The notes under the pieces: generated by a model
Databases searched by the model: none
What the model saw: the letters and a program-made list of their open reading frames with translations, nothing else
What the model was told of the DNA's origin: nothing
Shown here: one piece after another, positions 25,956-34,511 of the stretch
How positions within the stretch are numbered: position 1 is the first letter of the stretch
Layout: every line of letters starts with the position of its first letter
IMG/VR virus record: IMGVR_UViG_3300044859_001080
Span: 21,298 to 85,297 of that record
DNA length: 64,000 bases
Strand: one strand, 5' to 3'
From: a virus
Program-made: the position numbers and the translations under genes

Positions 25956-27011
25956 ATGGCAATTAATGATTTGTGTTTGAATGTTTATTTTGAGAATGAT
26001 ATTATAGGTCCATATAATTTTCAATATAGTGGAATAACAAATGGCAAAAATTATTGGCATTCAACAGGAAGTTCAATGACAATAATTTGGAATTTAAGTA
26101 ATAAATATTGGGAAGTTTTAAATTGGACAGGAGTTACAAATACAGCATTAAGAAGTGTAAATTCAAGTGATATACCAACAAGTGATTGGAAAATAAGGGG
26201 TGTTGCACCAAAGAATGATGTTTTGGTTACATATGGTGAATGTGATGGATATTCACCCATTTTATTAAGGTCAAAAATAACAAACAATAGTTGTGTTGGA
26301 AATTGTGATGGTGTTATTGTGGCATCATCTTTAGGGGGCATTAAGCCTTATGTATATTCAATAAATAATGGTCAAACATATTCAAGTTCACCAATTTTTA
26401 AGGGTATTTGTGAAGGCCAATATAATTTATATGTTTCAGGTCAAACAGGTGGTGTAGCTTCAATTGTTTCAAATGTTTCTTCAGAAAATGAATTATCAAG
26501 ATATGAAATTAATTTATCAAATATTTCAGAGCAATTTATATCAGATGATACAATTCAAACAACATGGAAATTAAATATTAATCCAGAGTTAAAGGCTGGA
26601 CATGTATTAACATTAACAATGAATGCAAATCTTGAAACTTCATTATACCAACCAGGTTCAGCAAGTACAAACAATATTATTTCAGTTTATAAAAATAATT
26701 CTTTGTTAACTCCAAACATAATATCAAATTCATTGGCAACAAACAGACCATATTGTTCGCCAAATTTGATTAATACCACATATTCAGCATTAACTTATTC
26801 AACAACAATAATTAGTGGAGATACATTAACAGGGACAACAACATCCATTATAAATAATAATGGTTATCAAGTGGATTCAAATGGTTGCTCAACAAAGGTG
26901 GAACAAAAAAATACAATAAGAATTGATTCAGCCAAGATAAATACTTGCAGATGTTGTGAGATAATATTTAATTCTCAAAATTATGTTGGAATAAATTCAC
27001 ATATTAAATAA
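25956..27011 (+). CDS. Virion-type protein with one SprB-like repeat
   Basis: 351 residues. Residues 105-160 carry one SprB-like unit (NNSCVGNCDGVIVASSLGG, then 'KPYVYSINNGQTYSSSPIF'). Flanking domains are beta-rich with several Cys near the end (CRCC at about 337-340). It sits three bases after the FISUMP gene and before a tail-collar-like gene, so it is probably part of the same virion assembly. No enzyme motif. Confidence 0.5.
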   Translation: MAINDLCLNVYFENDIIGPYNFQYSGITNGKNYWHSTGSSMTIIWNLSNKYWEVLNWTGVTNTALRSVNSSDIPTSDWKIRGVAPKNDVLVTYGECDGYSPILLRSKITNNSCVGNCDGVIVASSLGGIKPYVYSINNGQTYSSSPIFKGICEGQYNLYVSGQTGGVASIVSNVSSENELSRYEINLSNISEQFISDDTIQTTWKLNINPELKAGHVLTLTMNANLETSLYQPGSASTNNIISVYKNNSLLTPNIISNSLATNRPYCSPNLINTTYSALTYSTTIISGDTLTGTTTSIINNNGYQVDSNGCSTKVEQKNTIRIDSAKINTCRCCEIIFNSQNYVGINSHIK

Positions 27012-27027
27012 TTATATATAAAAGATA

Positions 27028-29217
27028 ATGAGTTATATTTTAAAAAATACATCTGGAAAAATAATTACAAGAATAACTGATGTTGGTAGGAAGGCAATAT
27101 CAAAGGGGTTGTTCAATATTTCTTATTTCCAAGTTGGAGATAGTGAGATTGATTATATTGGAGATAATATTACAAATAATAATGTATTAATGCCAGCTTT
27201 TTGCGAGCATAATGATAATGCTGGTGGGTATAATGTTAACAAACAAAATGTAAAATATCCCTACTTTCTAAATGGTGCAATTGGTACAACATATGGAATT
27301 CCATTTAATGAGTCAACAATAAAGGAATTTTATAATTTGGCAACAGATAAGGGATTTTTTGTTAGTGGAGTTACAACATATTCAGCCCAGACAACATCAG
27401 CATATACGGTTTCATCAAATTATATTGCAAGTATGCCAACAATAACTGGTCAAACAAGTTTATTGTTATCAGCAAATACATGTTCAGCAACAACTGGTGT
27501 TCCAAAAGTTGGTGATTTTCTTACCATTATTTTAGATGGTGTTGGGGATTGTGGTAGCATAAGAAATTCTTTTCCAATATTGACTTATAAGATTAGTGCA
27601 TCAACAATAAGTGGTAGTAATTATATTGTTGGATTGGATAGAAACCTACCAATATATTCAGCAAAGACAAGTGGAGGTGAGATAGCAAGATGTTTAATTT
27701 ATCCATCAGGGATGACTGCGTTATATGATAGTGTTACACCAATGCCAAATTGGTCAAATGATGTTTTTAATTATGAAACGATTTGTGATACATCAGCAAC
27801 AGTAGATACAAGAGTTTGGAATATGAATATTCCTTGGTCGCAAACTGTGGCAGGAATAACAGGGGATACTTATGAGGATTATACAAAATATGGATCACAA
27901 TCATATTTGGGAACAAAAGAATATTTGTATTCAAATTCTGGGCAAACATTATCAAGTGATAATGGTGCAGTTTATTATTATGATTCAAGATTGAATAAAA
28001 TTATTGTTGAATCAAAAAATCAAAAAGCAGTTGCAGTAATTCATTATACAAATCAATCTATTGATAATGTTTATGGGGAAAAATTTGCAACAATGCCATT
28101 TGATGTTGCTGACCCAAAGGATACTAATGATTTGGCAAGAAAATTTAAATTAACAATTCCAACATTGATGTGGCATAAGTCTGATGGTTCAAGTATTGGG
28201 CAAAGTTTTTATATTGATCCCCCAAATGAACCAGGTAAATCTATTCCATATTATATCAAATCAACAAAGAATTCTGATATGAATCAGCCGGGCATTCGTT
28301 TCTTTAATTTATGGGATACAAATGAAAATTCAAAAAATGAGTTAAATAGAGTAGGAAGGGTTTTTCCTGATAGTAAAATTGTGGTTATTGATGATGATGA
28401 ATTGGTTGCGGCATTGTCATATAAATCAAATAGGAATTGGACATTACCTGCACCAGAAGTTAGTTTAATAACACCAAATTTATTTGATACAGATACATCA
28501 AATGATATTGGTGTTTTGACTGGGGATGGAAAAACTTTATGGGTTACATATCGTTTGGATTCAACAGGGTTTACAAATTCATTACATTGCAATTATTATC
28601 AAAATATTGTTGGTCCTGATACTGGTTGTACAATAACAGCTCAGAATGTTGCGGTTAAATTTGGGGAAGAATTTCCATTTTTATATACAAATAATAGTTT
28701 GTCAGGTTTTTCAGCAAATGAAATTAAAATTTTGGCACAAAGAACAAATACAAATAGTTTGCCAGAACCAAACCAATGGAGAATAATTGATTTTACAAGC
28801 CAGATTGCTTCAACAAAAATAAATGGATATATCCCAGAATCAGGTTTAACTAAAACAACATTTGTTATTACAGAATCAAATTACACAGCTGCAACAATAT
28901 ATGATTTGGCAAAATTCATTGATGTTCCTTTAAATAGTCAACCAACAAAGTTAAATTTTGGGGATGAATATTATTTTTATGGAAACATTCAAACTGGAAT
29001 TGTGGCAACAATATATGAAATGAAATATGCTGTTAATCTTGTTATAACACAATTTTCAACAACAACAAATCCAACTTATGTAACTGGTAAGAATAAGTAT
29101 ATTACTGAAATTGGACTTTACAATTCCAACAAAGAACTTATGGTTATATCAAAATTAAGTTCACCTATTGAGAGAGTTTTGGGGGATCAACAATTTAACA
29201 TAAGTTTAGATTTTTAA
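27028..29217 (+). CDS. Tail/baseplate protein with tail-collar-like end
   Basis: 729 residues. The N-terminus 'ITRITDVGRKAISKGLFNIS...VGDSEIDY' is the start typical of T4-like virion proteins in marine phages. The C-terminus 'YITEIGLYNSNKELMVISKL' resembles the phage tail-collar fibre family, in which IGLYD-x-(D/N)-x-(E/G)-L is conserved. The large central part is beta-rich. Its stop overlaps the start of the RuvC-fold gene (TAATG), which links the structural block to the replication block. Confidence 0.6.
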   Translation: MSYILKNTSGKIITRITDVGRKAISKGLFNISYFQVGDSEIDYIGDNITNNNVLMPAFCEHNDNAGGYNVNKQNVKYPYFLNGAIGTTYGIPFNESTIKEFYNLATDKGFFVSGVTTYSAQTTSAYTVSSNYIASMPTITGQTSLLLSANTCSATTGVPKVGDFLTIILDGVGDCGSIRNSFPILTYKISASTISGSNYIVGLDRNLPIYSAKTSGGEIARCLIYPSGMTALYDSVTPMPNWSNDVFNYETICDTSATVDTRVWNMNIPWSQTVAGITGDTYEDYTKYGSQSYLGTKEYLYSNSGQTLSSDNGAVYYYDSRLNKIIVESKNQKAVAVIHYTNQSIDNVYGEKFATMPFDVADPKDTNDLARKFKLTIPTLMWHKSDGSSIGQSFYIDPPNEPGKSIPYYIKSTKNSDMNQPGIRFFNLWDTNENSKNELNRVGRVFPDSKIVVIDDDELVAALSYKSNRNWTLPAPEVSLITPNLFDTDTSNDIGVLTGDGKTLWVTYRLDSTGFTNSLHCNYYQNIVGPDTGCTITAQNVAVKFGEEFPFLYTNNSLSGFSANEIKILAQRTNTNSLPEPNQWRIIDFTSQIASTKINGYIPESGLTKTTFVITESNYTAATIYDLAKFIDVPLNSQPTKLNFGDEYYFYGNIQTGIVATIYEMKYAVNLVITQFSTTTNPTYVTGKNKYITEIGLYNSNKELMVISKLSSPIERVLGDQQFNISLDF

Positions 29218-29819
29218 TGGTAAATAAAATAGATATTAATTCGCCCAAAGTATTGGGACTTGATGTGTCAACAAAGACAATTGGAATTGCTTTGTTTGAT
29301 ACTAATTCTGAAAAATTATTGGAATTAACACATTTGTCGCCAATTCCAAAATCAGAAATGAATTCAAAGATAGAAGAACTTATTGTTAAGTCAACTTTAT
29401 TCAAATTAAAATTGGAAGATTATAAAAATCTTGGAATAACAAAAGTAATTATAGAAGAACCATTATTAACTTCAAACAATGTAAATACTGTTGGTATATT
29501 AATGAGGTTTAATACATTAGTTTGTAAAGAAGTTTTTGATGTATTGAATATTATGCCAGAATTTATTTCAACATACAATGCAAGAAAGTTTGCTTATCCA
29601 GAATTAACTCAAAAGAATAAAAACGGTAAAGAAGTTTTGTTTGGGGGGTTGGACAAATCAATGGATAAGAAAAAATTAATATTGGATTTGGTTGCAGTGA
29701 AAGAACCCCAAATCACTTGGCATTACGACAAGAAGGGAAATTTGAAAAAAGAAAATTTTGACCAAACTGATGCTTATACAGCAGTCCTTGGATATATGAA
29801 GATGAAAAACATTTGGTAA
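29217..29819 (+). CDS. RuvC-fold nuclease, probable Holliday-junction resolvase
   Basis: 200 residues with the RNase H/RuvC pattern. Strand 1 has 'VLGLDVSTKTIGIALFD' with Asp16, a second acidic centre is 'KVIIEEP' (Glu80/81), and the last helix has 'FDQTDAYTAVLGY' with Asp182 and Asp185. These would bind the two metal ions. It would resolve branched recombination or replication intermediates before packaging. It precedes a primase and a Cas4-like nuclease. Other RuvC-like phage nucleases cannot be excluded. Confidence 0.75.
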   Translation: MVNKIDINSPKVLGLDVSTKTIGIALFDTNSEKLLELTHLSPIPKSEMNSKIEELIVKSTLFKLKLEDYKNLGITKVIIEEPLLTSNNVNTVGILMRFNTLVCKEVFDVLNIMPEFISTYNARKFAYPELTQKNKNGKEVLFGGLDKSMDKKKLILDLVAVKEPQITWHYDKKGNLKKENFDQTDAYTAVLGYMKMKNIW

Positions 29820-29847
29820 TTCGCAAATTCTTACATATATTTGCGAA
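29820..29847 (+). promoter_or_regulatory. Perfect 9-base inverted repeat abutting the primase start codon
   Basis: TTCGCAAAT (29820-29828) and ATTTGCGAA (29839-29847) flank a 10-base spacer. The right arm ends at the base before ATG 29848, and the gap between genes is exactly this element. It could be a protein-binding operator on DNA or an mRNA hairpin that hides the start. It is not followed by a T-tract, so it is unlikely to be a terminator. Confidence 0.55.
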
Positions 29848-30756
29848 ATGGAGAATCAAGATAAAGAAATAGAAGTTATATTGGGTTTGATAAGTGATGT
29901 GATTGGTGAACCAGTCAAATCATTTACCACAAAACACCAATACACATATAATTGCCCCCTTTGCGATGAAGGGGAGAATAAAGGCAATCTTGAAGTATCA
30001 CTATTAAAACATTTATATCATTGTTGGAGCTGTGGTGATGATTCTGAAAAGACACATGGTCCACTTGGCAAGTTATTTGATGTATTTGGCACAAAGAAGC
30101 AAAAGAGATTATATGATTTGGTTAAACCTGAGAACTTAAAGGTTAATGATATTTTTTATCCAAAATTAAGATTACCAGAGGGGTTTGTTACCTTTGAAGA
30201 TTCTCATCCATTGCATATCCCTAGGAAAGAAGCATACAATTATTTGCTTGATAGGGGAATAACAGATGATATGATAAAAAAATATAACATTGGTTATACT
30301 GTAAAAGGGGATTTTGCTTATAGAATAATAATTCCATCGTATGATAAGGGTGGGGTATTAAATTATTTCTTGGGGAGATCATGGGTTAAGAGAAAGATTA
30401 AATATAAGAATGCCAATGCCCCAAAAGATGAGATTATATTTAATGAACATTTAATTAATTGGTCAGAAGATATATATTTGACTGAAGGGGTTTTTGATAG
30501 TATATTTCTACCCAATCCAATTCCATTATTGGGCAAGCATCTTAGTAATAAGTTATTTACTTTATTGTATGAAAAGGCAGAGAAGGATATTATTCTTTGT
30601 CTGGATGGGGATGCTTATAAGGATTCATTAAGATTATATAATGAGTTAAATGGGGGAAATTTATATGATAGAATAAAGATGGTTAAATTACCTTATGACA
30701 AAGATGTTTGTGAGTTAAGGGGGGATATTGATAAATATTATATTAAAATTAAGTAA
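29848..30756 (+). CDS. DNA primase, CHC2 zinc finger plus TOPRIM
   Basis: 302 residues. The N-terminal zinc ribbon has Cys36-Pro-Leu-Cys39 and HCWSC (Cys59, Cys62), as in CHC2 primases. A TOPRIM domain follows with 'YLTEGVFDSIF' (about 211-221, the Glu) and 'LCLDGDAYKDS' (about 249-259, the DxD). It would synthesise RNA primers at the replication fork. It is short compared with DnaG and closer in size to T4 gp61-type primases, with no helicase domain. It starts right after the inverted repeat. Confidence 0.85.
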   Translation: MENQDKEIEVILGLISDVIGEPVKSFTTKHQYTYNCPLCDEGENKGNLEVSLLKHLYHCWSCGDDSEKTHGPLGKLFDVFGTKKQKRLYDLVKPENLKVNDIFYPKLRLPEGFVTFEDSHPLHIPRKEAYNYLLDRGITDDMIKKYNIGYTVKGDFAYRIIIPSYDKGGVLNYFLGRSWVKRKIKYKNANAPKDEIIFNEHLINWSEDIYLTEGVFDSIFLPNPIPLLGKHLSNKLFTLLYEKAEKDIILCLDGDAYKDSLRLYNELNGGNLYDRIKMVKLPYDKDVCELRGDIDKYYIKIK

Positions 30757-30757
30757 A

Positions 30758-31582
30758 ATGAATTTACATGAGGTTGCAAAAGATATTAGAGATATTATTG
30801 CTAAAAGACAAGAAGAATTAAATTTGACATTTATTGAGGAGGATCACATATATCATATGAATGGTAAAAGTGATTATCCTTCTGTATCAAAAATAATTAA
30901 AAAATATTACAAGGAATTTCCAGGAGAAGAAATTGCTCACAGAAAAGCAAAGGGGGATGAGGTTAAAGCACAAAAGTATTTGACTGAATGGGCAGAAAGT
31001 GCAAACTATGCAGCAAACCTTGGTTCTAGTGTCCATTTCTTTTTGGAGCAAAGACTAATTCATATGTATGGTGATTATAAGAAAATTAGGCAACCTGTTT
31101 TTGAGTGTGATTTAACACAAGAGATTATGTCTGATAGAATGATATCAGCTGGTTTTGCTTATCTTAATCTTATGCATGATAGAGGTGCTGTTCTTATTGA
31201 CACAGAAATGGTATTGGGGGATCCCGACCTTGGGTATGTTGGCCAGCCAGATAAGGTATGGTTAATCCCAAATAAGGAAAAGACAGATTATGGAATTGTT
31301 ATTACAGACTGGAAGACAAACAAGGAGAAAAGTTTCCAGGTTTCCACCTTCACAGAGAATATGTTTAAACCCTTTGAGAAGTATTCCAGCACAGCCCTAG
31401 CGCATTATTATATACAATTACCACTCTATGGTAGGCTGCTACTTAAAATGCTCTCACAATCAAAATATGAGGGAATTAACTTTTATGGTTCAGTTATTTG
31501 TCATCTAAAATCAGAGGGGGGTTATGCAGAATATAAAGTTCCAAAAGAGGTGAATGAGATTGTTTTTAATCTAAAAATATAG
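30758..31582 (+). CDS. PD-(D/E)XK nuclease, Cas4/RecB-like
   Basis: 274 residues from the ATG at 30758; a TTG 30 bases upstream overlaps the primase and is less likely. 'YPSVSKIIKKYY' and 'NLGSSVHFFLEQ' (His motif) are followed by the catalytic series 'LGYVGQPDKVWLI' (Asp) and 'GIVITDWKTNKEK' (Asp-x-Lys). This is the order seen in RecB/Cas4-type phage exonucleases. It probably processes DNA ends together with the gp46/47-like pair downstream. No Cys cluster for a 4Fe-4S centre was seen. Confidence 0.7.
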   Translation: MNLHEVAKDIRDIIAKRQEELNLTFIEEDHIYHMNGKSDYPSVSKIIKKYYKEFPGEEIAHRKAKGDEVKAQKYLTEWAESANYAANLGSSVHFFLEQRLIHMYGDYKKIRQPVFECDLTQEIMSDRMISAGFAYLNLMHDRGAVLIDTEMVLGDPDLGYVGQPDKVWLIPNKEKTDYGIVITDWKTNKEKSFQVSTFTENMFKPFEKYSSTALAHYYIQLPLYGRLLLKMLSQSKYEGINFYGSVICHLKSEGGYAEYKVPKEVNEIVFNLKI

Positions 31583-31603
31583 TTAGAAATATTTTCACAG
31601 AAG

Positions 31604-31635
31604 TTTGGTTTGTTTGAATATTGTTCTTATCTTTG
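31604..31635 (+). promoter_or_regulatory. Bacteroidota-type promoter TTTG-N20-TATCTTTG
   Basis: TTTG at 31604-31607 and TATCTTTG at 31628-31635, spaced by 20 bases. This is the host consensus (-33 TTTG, -7 TAnnTTTG). It lies 23 bases before the ATG at 31659, with an A/C-rich leader. Likely read by host RNA polymerase. Confidence 0.7.
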
Positions 31636-31658
31636 CAACCTAATCAAAACAAAACAAC

Positions 31659-32453
31659 ATGACAACCAACCAATTCAAGTATGTGGGACAAGGAATTAAG
31701 CCAGAAAACTTTATATATGTTGGCTATTACACCTCATTTACAGTACCAAATGGTGAGGATGGGTATGACACCGAGACCGAGTTTGAGGTTGATTTTGATA
31801 AGATTGGCGTGGATGACCCAAAAGGTTGGATGGGTAATTTTGACCCAAAGGGCAACAAATGTTCTTGTTGCAACCATGCCATAAAGAGGGGGTCATTCTT
31901 CTTGAATCAAGAAACCTCTGATTTAATTTATGTTGGGTTTGATTGTACCAACAACATTATGAAATATACCTTTGATGTTGAAGGTATTACCAAGCAAACT
32001 ATGGCTCAACGCAAGAGAAGGTTGAAGCAGATTGAAATAGCCAAGATATTAACATCTAATGAAGGTTTGGAGGAAACATTATCTGTTAATGATGTTAAAA
32101 TTAGAGAGATTGCAAGCAAGTTCTTCAGTTCAGGCAAGATTTCAGAGAAACAAATAGAATTTATTAAAGTTTTAGCAGAGAGAAGAAGGCAGTTGGAATT
32201 AGTTGCAAATGAGGTTGTTGTGGGAAGGTATAAAAGTTTATTCAGAGTTATTTCCTGCAAAGGTATTGTTGACTCCTACACTGGTTCAGTTAAATACAAG
32301 TTGTTGATTGAGAATATTGAAGGTAAATGGAAGGCCTATGGTAATGTAGGTAGCCTTATTGGGCTTGGTGAGGAAATTACTGCTACTGCAACATTCAAAA
32401 AATCAGATAATGACCCATTATTTGGTTATTTCAGCAGAATTAAAGTTTGGTAG
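31659..32453 (+). CDS. Zinc-ribbon and OB-like protein of unknown function
   Basis: 264 residues. A Cys motif 'KCSCCNHAIKRGSFFL' (about 68-83) and a later Cys near 'VGFDCTNNI' suggest a zinc-binding module. Residues 120-185 are helical and basic. The C-terminus ('SLFRVISCKGIV...KYKLLIEN...GEEITATATFKK') has OB-fold-like strands. It has its own host-type promoter, so it is probably an early gene. A nucleic-acid-binding role is plausible; no family is recognised. Confidence 0.55.
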   Translation: MTTNQFKYVGQGIKPENFIYVGYYTSFTVPNGEDGYDTETEFEVDFDKIGVDDPKGWMGNFDPKGNKCSCCNHAIKRGSFFLNQETSDLIYVGFDCTNNIMKYTFDVEGITKQTMAQRKRRLKQIEIAKILTSNEGLEETLSVNDVKIREIASKFFSSGKISEKQIEFIKVLAERRRQLELVANEVVVGRYKSLFRVISCKGIVDSYTGSVKYKLLIENIEGKWKAYGNVGSLIGLGEEITATATFKKSDNDPLFGYFSRIKVW

Positions 32454-32511
32454 ATTCACCCCTTATTATTTATTATATACATTTCATTAACAAATTAAAA
32501 TATAAAATAAT

Positions 32512-32742
32512 ATGGACTTTACATTAGGCGTGCTTTTAAAATCAAAATCATTTGGTTTGTTTGCAAATGCAATAGGTGAATATTGTACAGTTAGCACTTT
32601 TTATGTAAAAAATACAAAAAAAATTCAAGTAATTTTTGCAAAACCAGGAGAAATAGCAAAAAGACCTGCAATTAATACAATTTCTGAAAATAAAGTAAAA
32701 AAATTACTTATAAATGAAGGTTTCCAATTAGTGGAAAAATAA
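32512..32742 (+). CDS. Small basic protein of unknown function
   Basis: 76 residues, rich in Lys, beginning MDFTLGVLLKSKSFGLFANA. It has one likely alpha/beta fold with the end 'ENKVKKLLINEGFQLVEK'. It stands between two DNA-metabolism genes and has an AT-rich leader without a clear promoter. No family recognised; it could bind nucleic acid. Confidence 0.45.
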   Translation: MDFTLGVLLKSKSFGLFANAIGEYCTVSTFYVKNTKKIQVIFAKPGEIAKRPAINTISENKVKKLLINEGFQLVEK

Positions 32743-32798
32743 TATTGGCAATATATTGATAGAATGATTTTATTTATCTATGTTTACAAAAAAACAAT

Positions 32799-33578
32799 AT
32801 GATAAATAAAATCATTCATTTTTCTGATTTACATATTAGGTTATATAAGGATCATAATTTGTTTAGGGAAATATTATCTGAAGCATTTAGCCAATGGGTA
32901 GAACTAAAACCAGACAGAATTGTTTTTACAGGAGATTTGGTACATAGCAAGAACCAGATGACTCCTGAACTTGTAGAGTTTATTGTCTGGGTTCTTGAGG
33001 AGTGTGCAAAGATTAGTAAGACCATTATCATAATTGGCAATCATGATTTCCTAGAAACAAATATGGATAGATTAGATGCTATTACTCCAATTGTAGATTC
33101 AATAAAAAATCCAAAAATTAGTTATCTTAAAGATCGGGGGGTTTATGTTGATGAGAACATTAACTGGTGTGTATATTCGTTAATGCAACATAATATCCCC
33201 CCAGACATCCCAAGTTCCGAATCATTTAATATTGGCTTATTTCATGGTCCAGTTAATGGATTGAAAACTGATTTAGGTTTTAGTATTGAAGATGGTTATG
33301 AAACTGATATATTTAAGGGTTGTGATATTGTTTTTTGTGGTGATATTCACAAACGTGCAATATTTGATATTCCTGGGGGTAAAAAAGCAATAATGGTTGG
33401 TAGCACAATTCAACATAATATGGGGGAAACCATATCAAATCATGGATATGGAATATATACAATTGATGATGATAAATATGAATTTGTTGATTTGGATAAC
33501 CCCCAGCCATATTTAAGTTTTAAGATAACTTCATATGATGATATAAAAAATAATAATGAAATTTTAACAAACAAATAA
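32799..33578 (+). CDS. Recombination endonuclease subunit, gp47/SbcD-like
   Basis: 259 residues with the calcineurin-like metallophosphoesterase series: 'HFSDLHIR' (7-14), 'VFTGDLVHSK' (about 42-51), 'IIGNHDFLE' (about 79-87), 'GLFHGPV' and 'FCGDIHKRA'. These are the Mre11/SbcD motifs. It would form the nuclease half of the complex with the ATPase encoded at 34512, needed for recombination-dependent replication. It is shorter than T4 gp47 and ends soon after the last metal motif, with only a small capping region. Confidence 0.85.
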   Translation: MINKIIHFSDLHIRLYKDHNLFREILSEAFSQWVELKPDRIVFTGDLVHSKNQMTPELVEFIVWVLEECAKISKTIIIIGNHDFLETNMDRLDAITPIVDSIKNPKISYLKDRGVYVDENINWCVYSLMQHNIPPDIPSSESFNIGLFHGPVNGLKTDLGFSIEDGYETDIFKGCDIVFCGDIHKRAIFDIPGGKKAIMVGSTIQHNMGETISNHGYGIYTIDDDKYEFVDLDNPQPYLSFKITSYDDIKNNNEILTNK

Positions 33579-33579
33579 T

Positions 33580-34170
33580 ATGAAAACACAGATTATAACA
33601 AATGATGCTTTCTTTATTGATATCATCAGATATTGTGAGGTAAATAATATTCCAGATATTGATGATTTCGTATCACAATGTTTGAAGTCAGGATTTTATA
33701 TTGAGAAGTATGGGGTATTAGGTCATAATGTTGAAAGCCAACCCAAAGAAATTATCAGAGAGGTTGAAAAGATTGTTGAAGTCACAGTTGATAGAATTGT
33801 TGAAAAGATTGTGGAGGTTGATAGGATTGTTGAAGTCCCAGTTGATAGGATTGTTGAGATAACAAAAGAAGTCCCCATATATAAAGAAATAATTAAGGAA
33901 GTGCAGACTGGGGGTGTTAGGGTTGAAATCAAAGAGATTGAGGTAATTAAGGAAGTTCCAGTTATCCAAGAAGTTTTTGTTATCAAGGAGGTTCAGATGG
34001 AGAATACAGAATGTGAAAATGAATTAAGTGATTTCAAGATGAAAGTTAATTCAATGACTGAAGAATTAATAAATAAGAATAGAATTATAGAAGATTATAG
34101 AAGATTATTTTCTGATATGACAAATCAGTCAGCAAGATATCATAAATCATCAAACATAAAAATTAGATAA
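33580..34170 (+). CDS. Val/Glu/Ile-repeat protein of unknown function
   Basis: 196 residues. The N-terminal 50 residues look like a small helical DNA-binding-type domain (NDAFFIDIIRYCEV...FVSQCLKSGF). Residues 55-135 are a degenerate repeat of 'VEKIVEV.VDRIVE(V/I)', an extended beta or coiled rod, and the C-terminus is a coiled coil (FKMKVNSMTEELINKNRIIEDY). It lies between the gp47-like and gp46-like genes, one base after the former. Function not recognised. Confidence 0.5.
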   Translation: MKTQIITNDAFFIDIIRYCEVNNIPDIDDFVSQCLKSGFYIEKYGVLGHNVESQPKEIIREVEKIVEVTVDRIVEKIVEVDRIVEVPVDRIVEITKEVPIYKEIIKEVQTGGVRVEIKEIEVIKEVPVIQEVFVIKEVQMENTECENELSDFKMKVNSMTEELINKNRIIEDYRRLFSDMTNQSARYHKSSNIKIR

Positions 34171-34171
34171 T

Positions 34172-34510
34172 ATGGACATTTTAATTTGGGTTTTCACAAG
34201 CTACGGTCTTATGAACATAATGGTTTATGGATCAATATTTTCAGGGTTAAGAGATTTTTTTAACAATACAGGAAAGAGGGATATTTTAATTATATCCCCC
34301 ATTTTTAGATTTATTTATGGGATTATATCTTGTCCAATGTGTTTCAGCACTTGGGGTGGATTTTTCTTGGGGGCATTCATTTATTCCCCAACAATGCAAT
34401 ATCTTGGAAGTTGTTATGAGATGTCTTGGTTTTTTGATGGGATATTTTCATCAGGAGTTGTTTGGGCATTAAATTCAATTATTGAATGGTATGAAAATAA
34501 ATCAAACTAA
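34172..34510 (+). CDS. Small membrane protein with CPMC motif
   Basis: 112 residues with hydrophobic stretches near 3-25, 40-75 and 85-105. The segment 'YGIISCPMCFSTWGGFFLGA' has the CPxC-x3-W-x-G signature of DUF1360-like phage/bacterial membrane proteins. It starts one base after the previous stop and ends one base before the gp46-like start. Its place inside a recombination operon is odd for a membrane protein. Role unknown. Confidence 0.55.
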   Translation: MDILIWVFTSYGLMNIMVYGSIFSGLRDFFNNTGKRDILIISPIFRFIYGIISCPMCFSTWGGFFLGAFIYSPTMQYLGSCYEMSWFFDGIFSSGVVWALNSIIEWYENKSN

Positions 34511-34511
34511 T

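Noticed and set aside
32779-32786. TATGTTTA before the gp47-like gene as a host-type promoter.
   Set aside because: Only the -7 box is present, with one mismatch, and no -33 TTTG at suitable distance.
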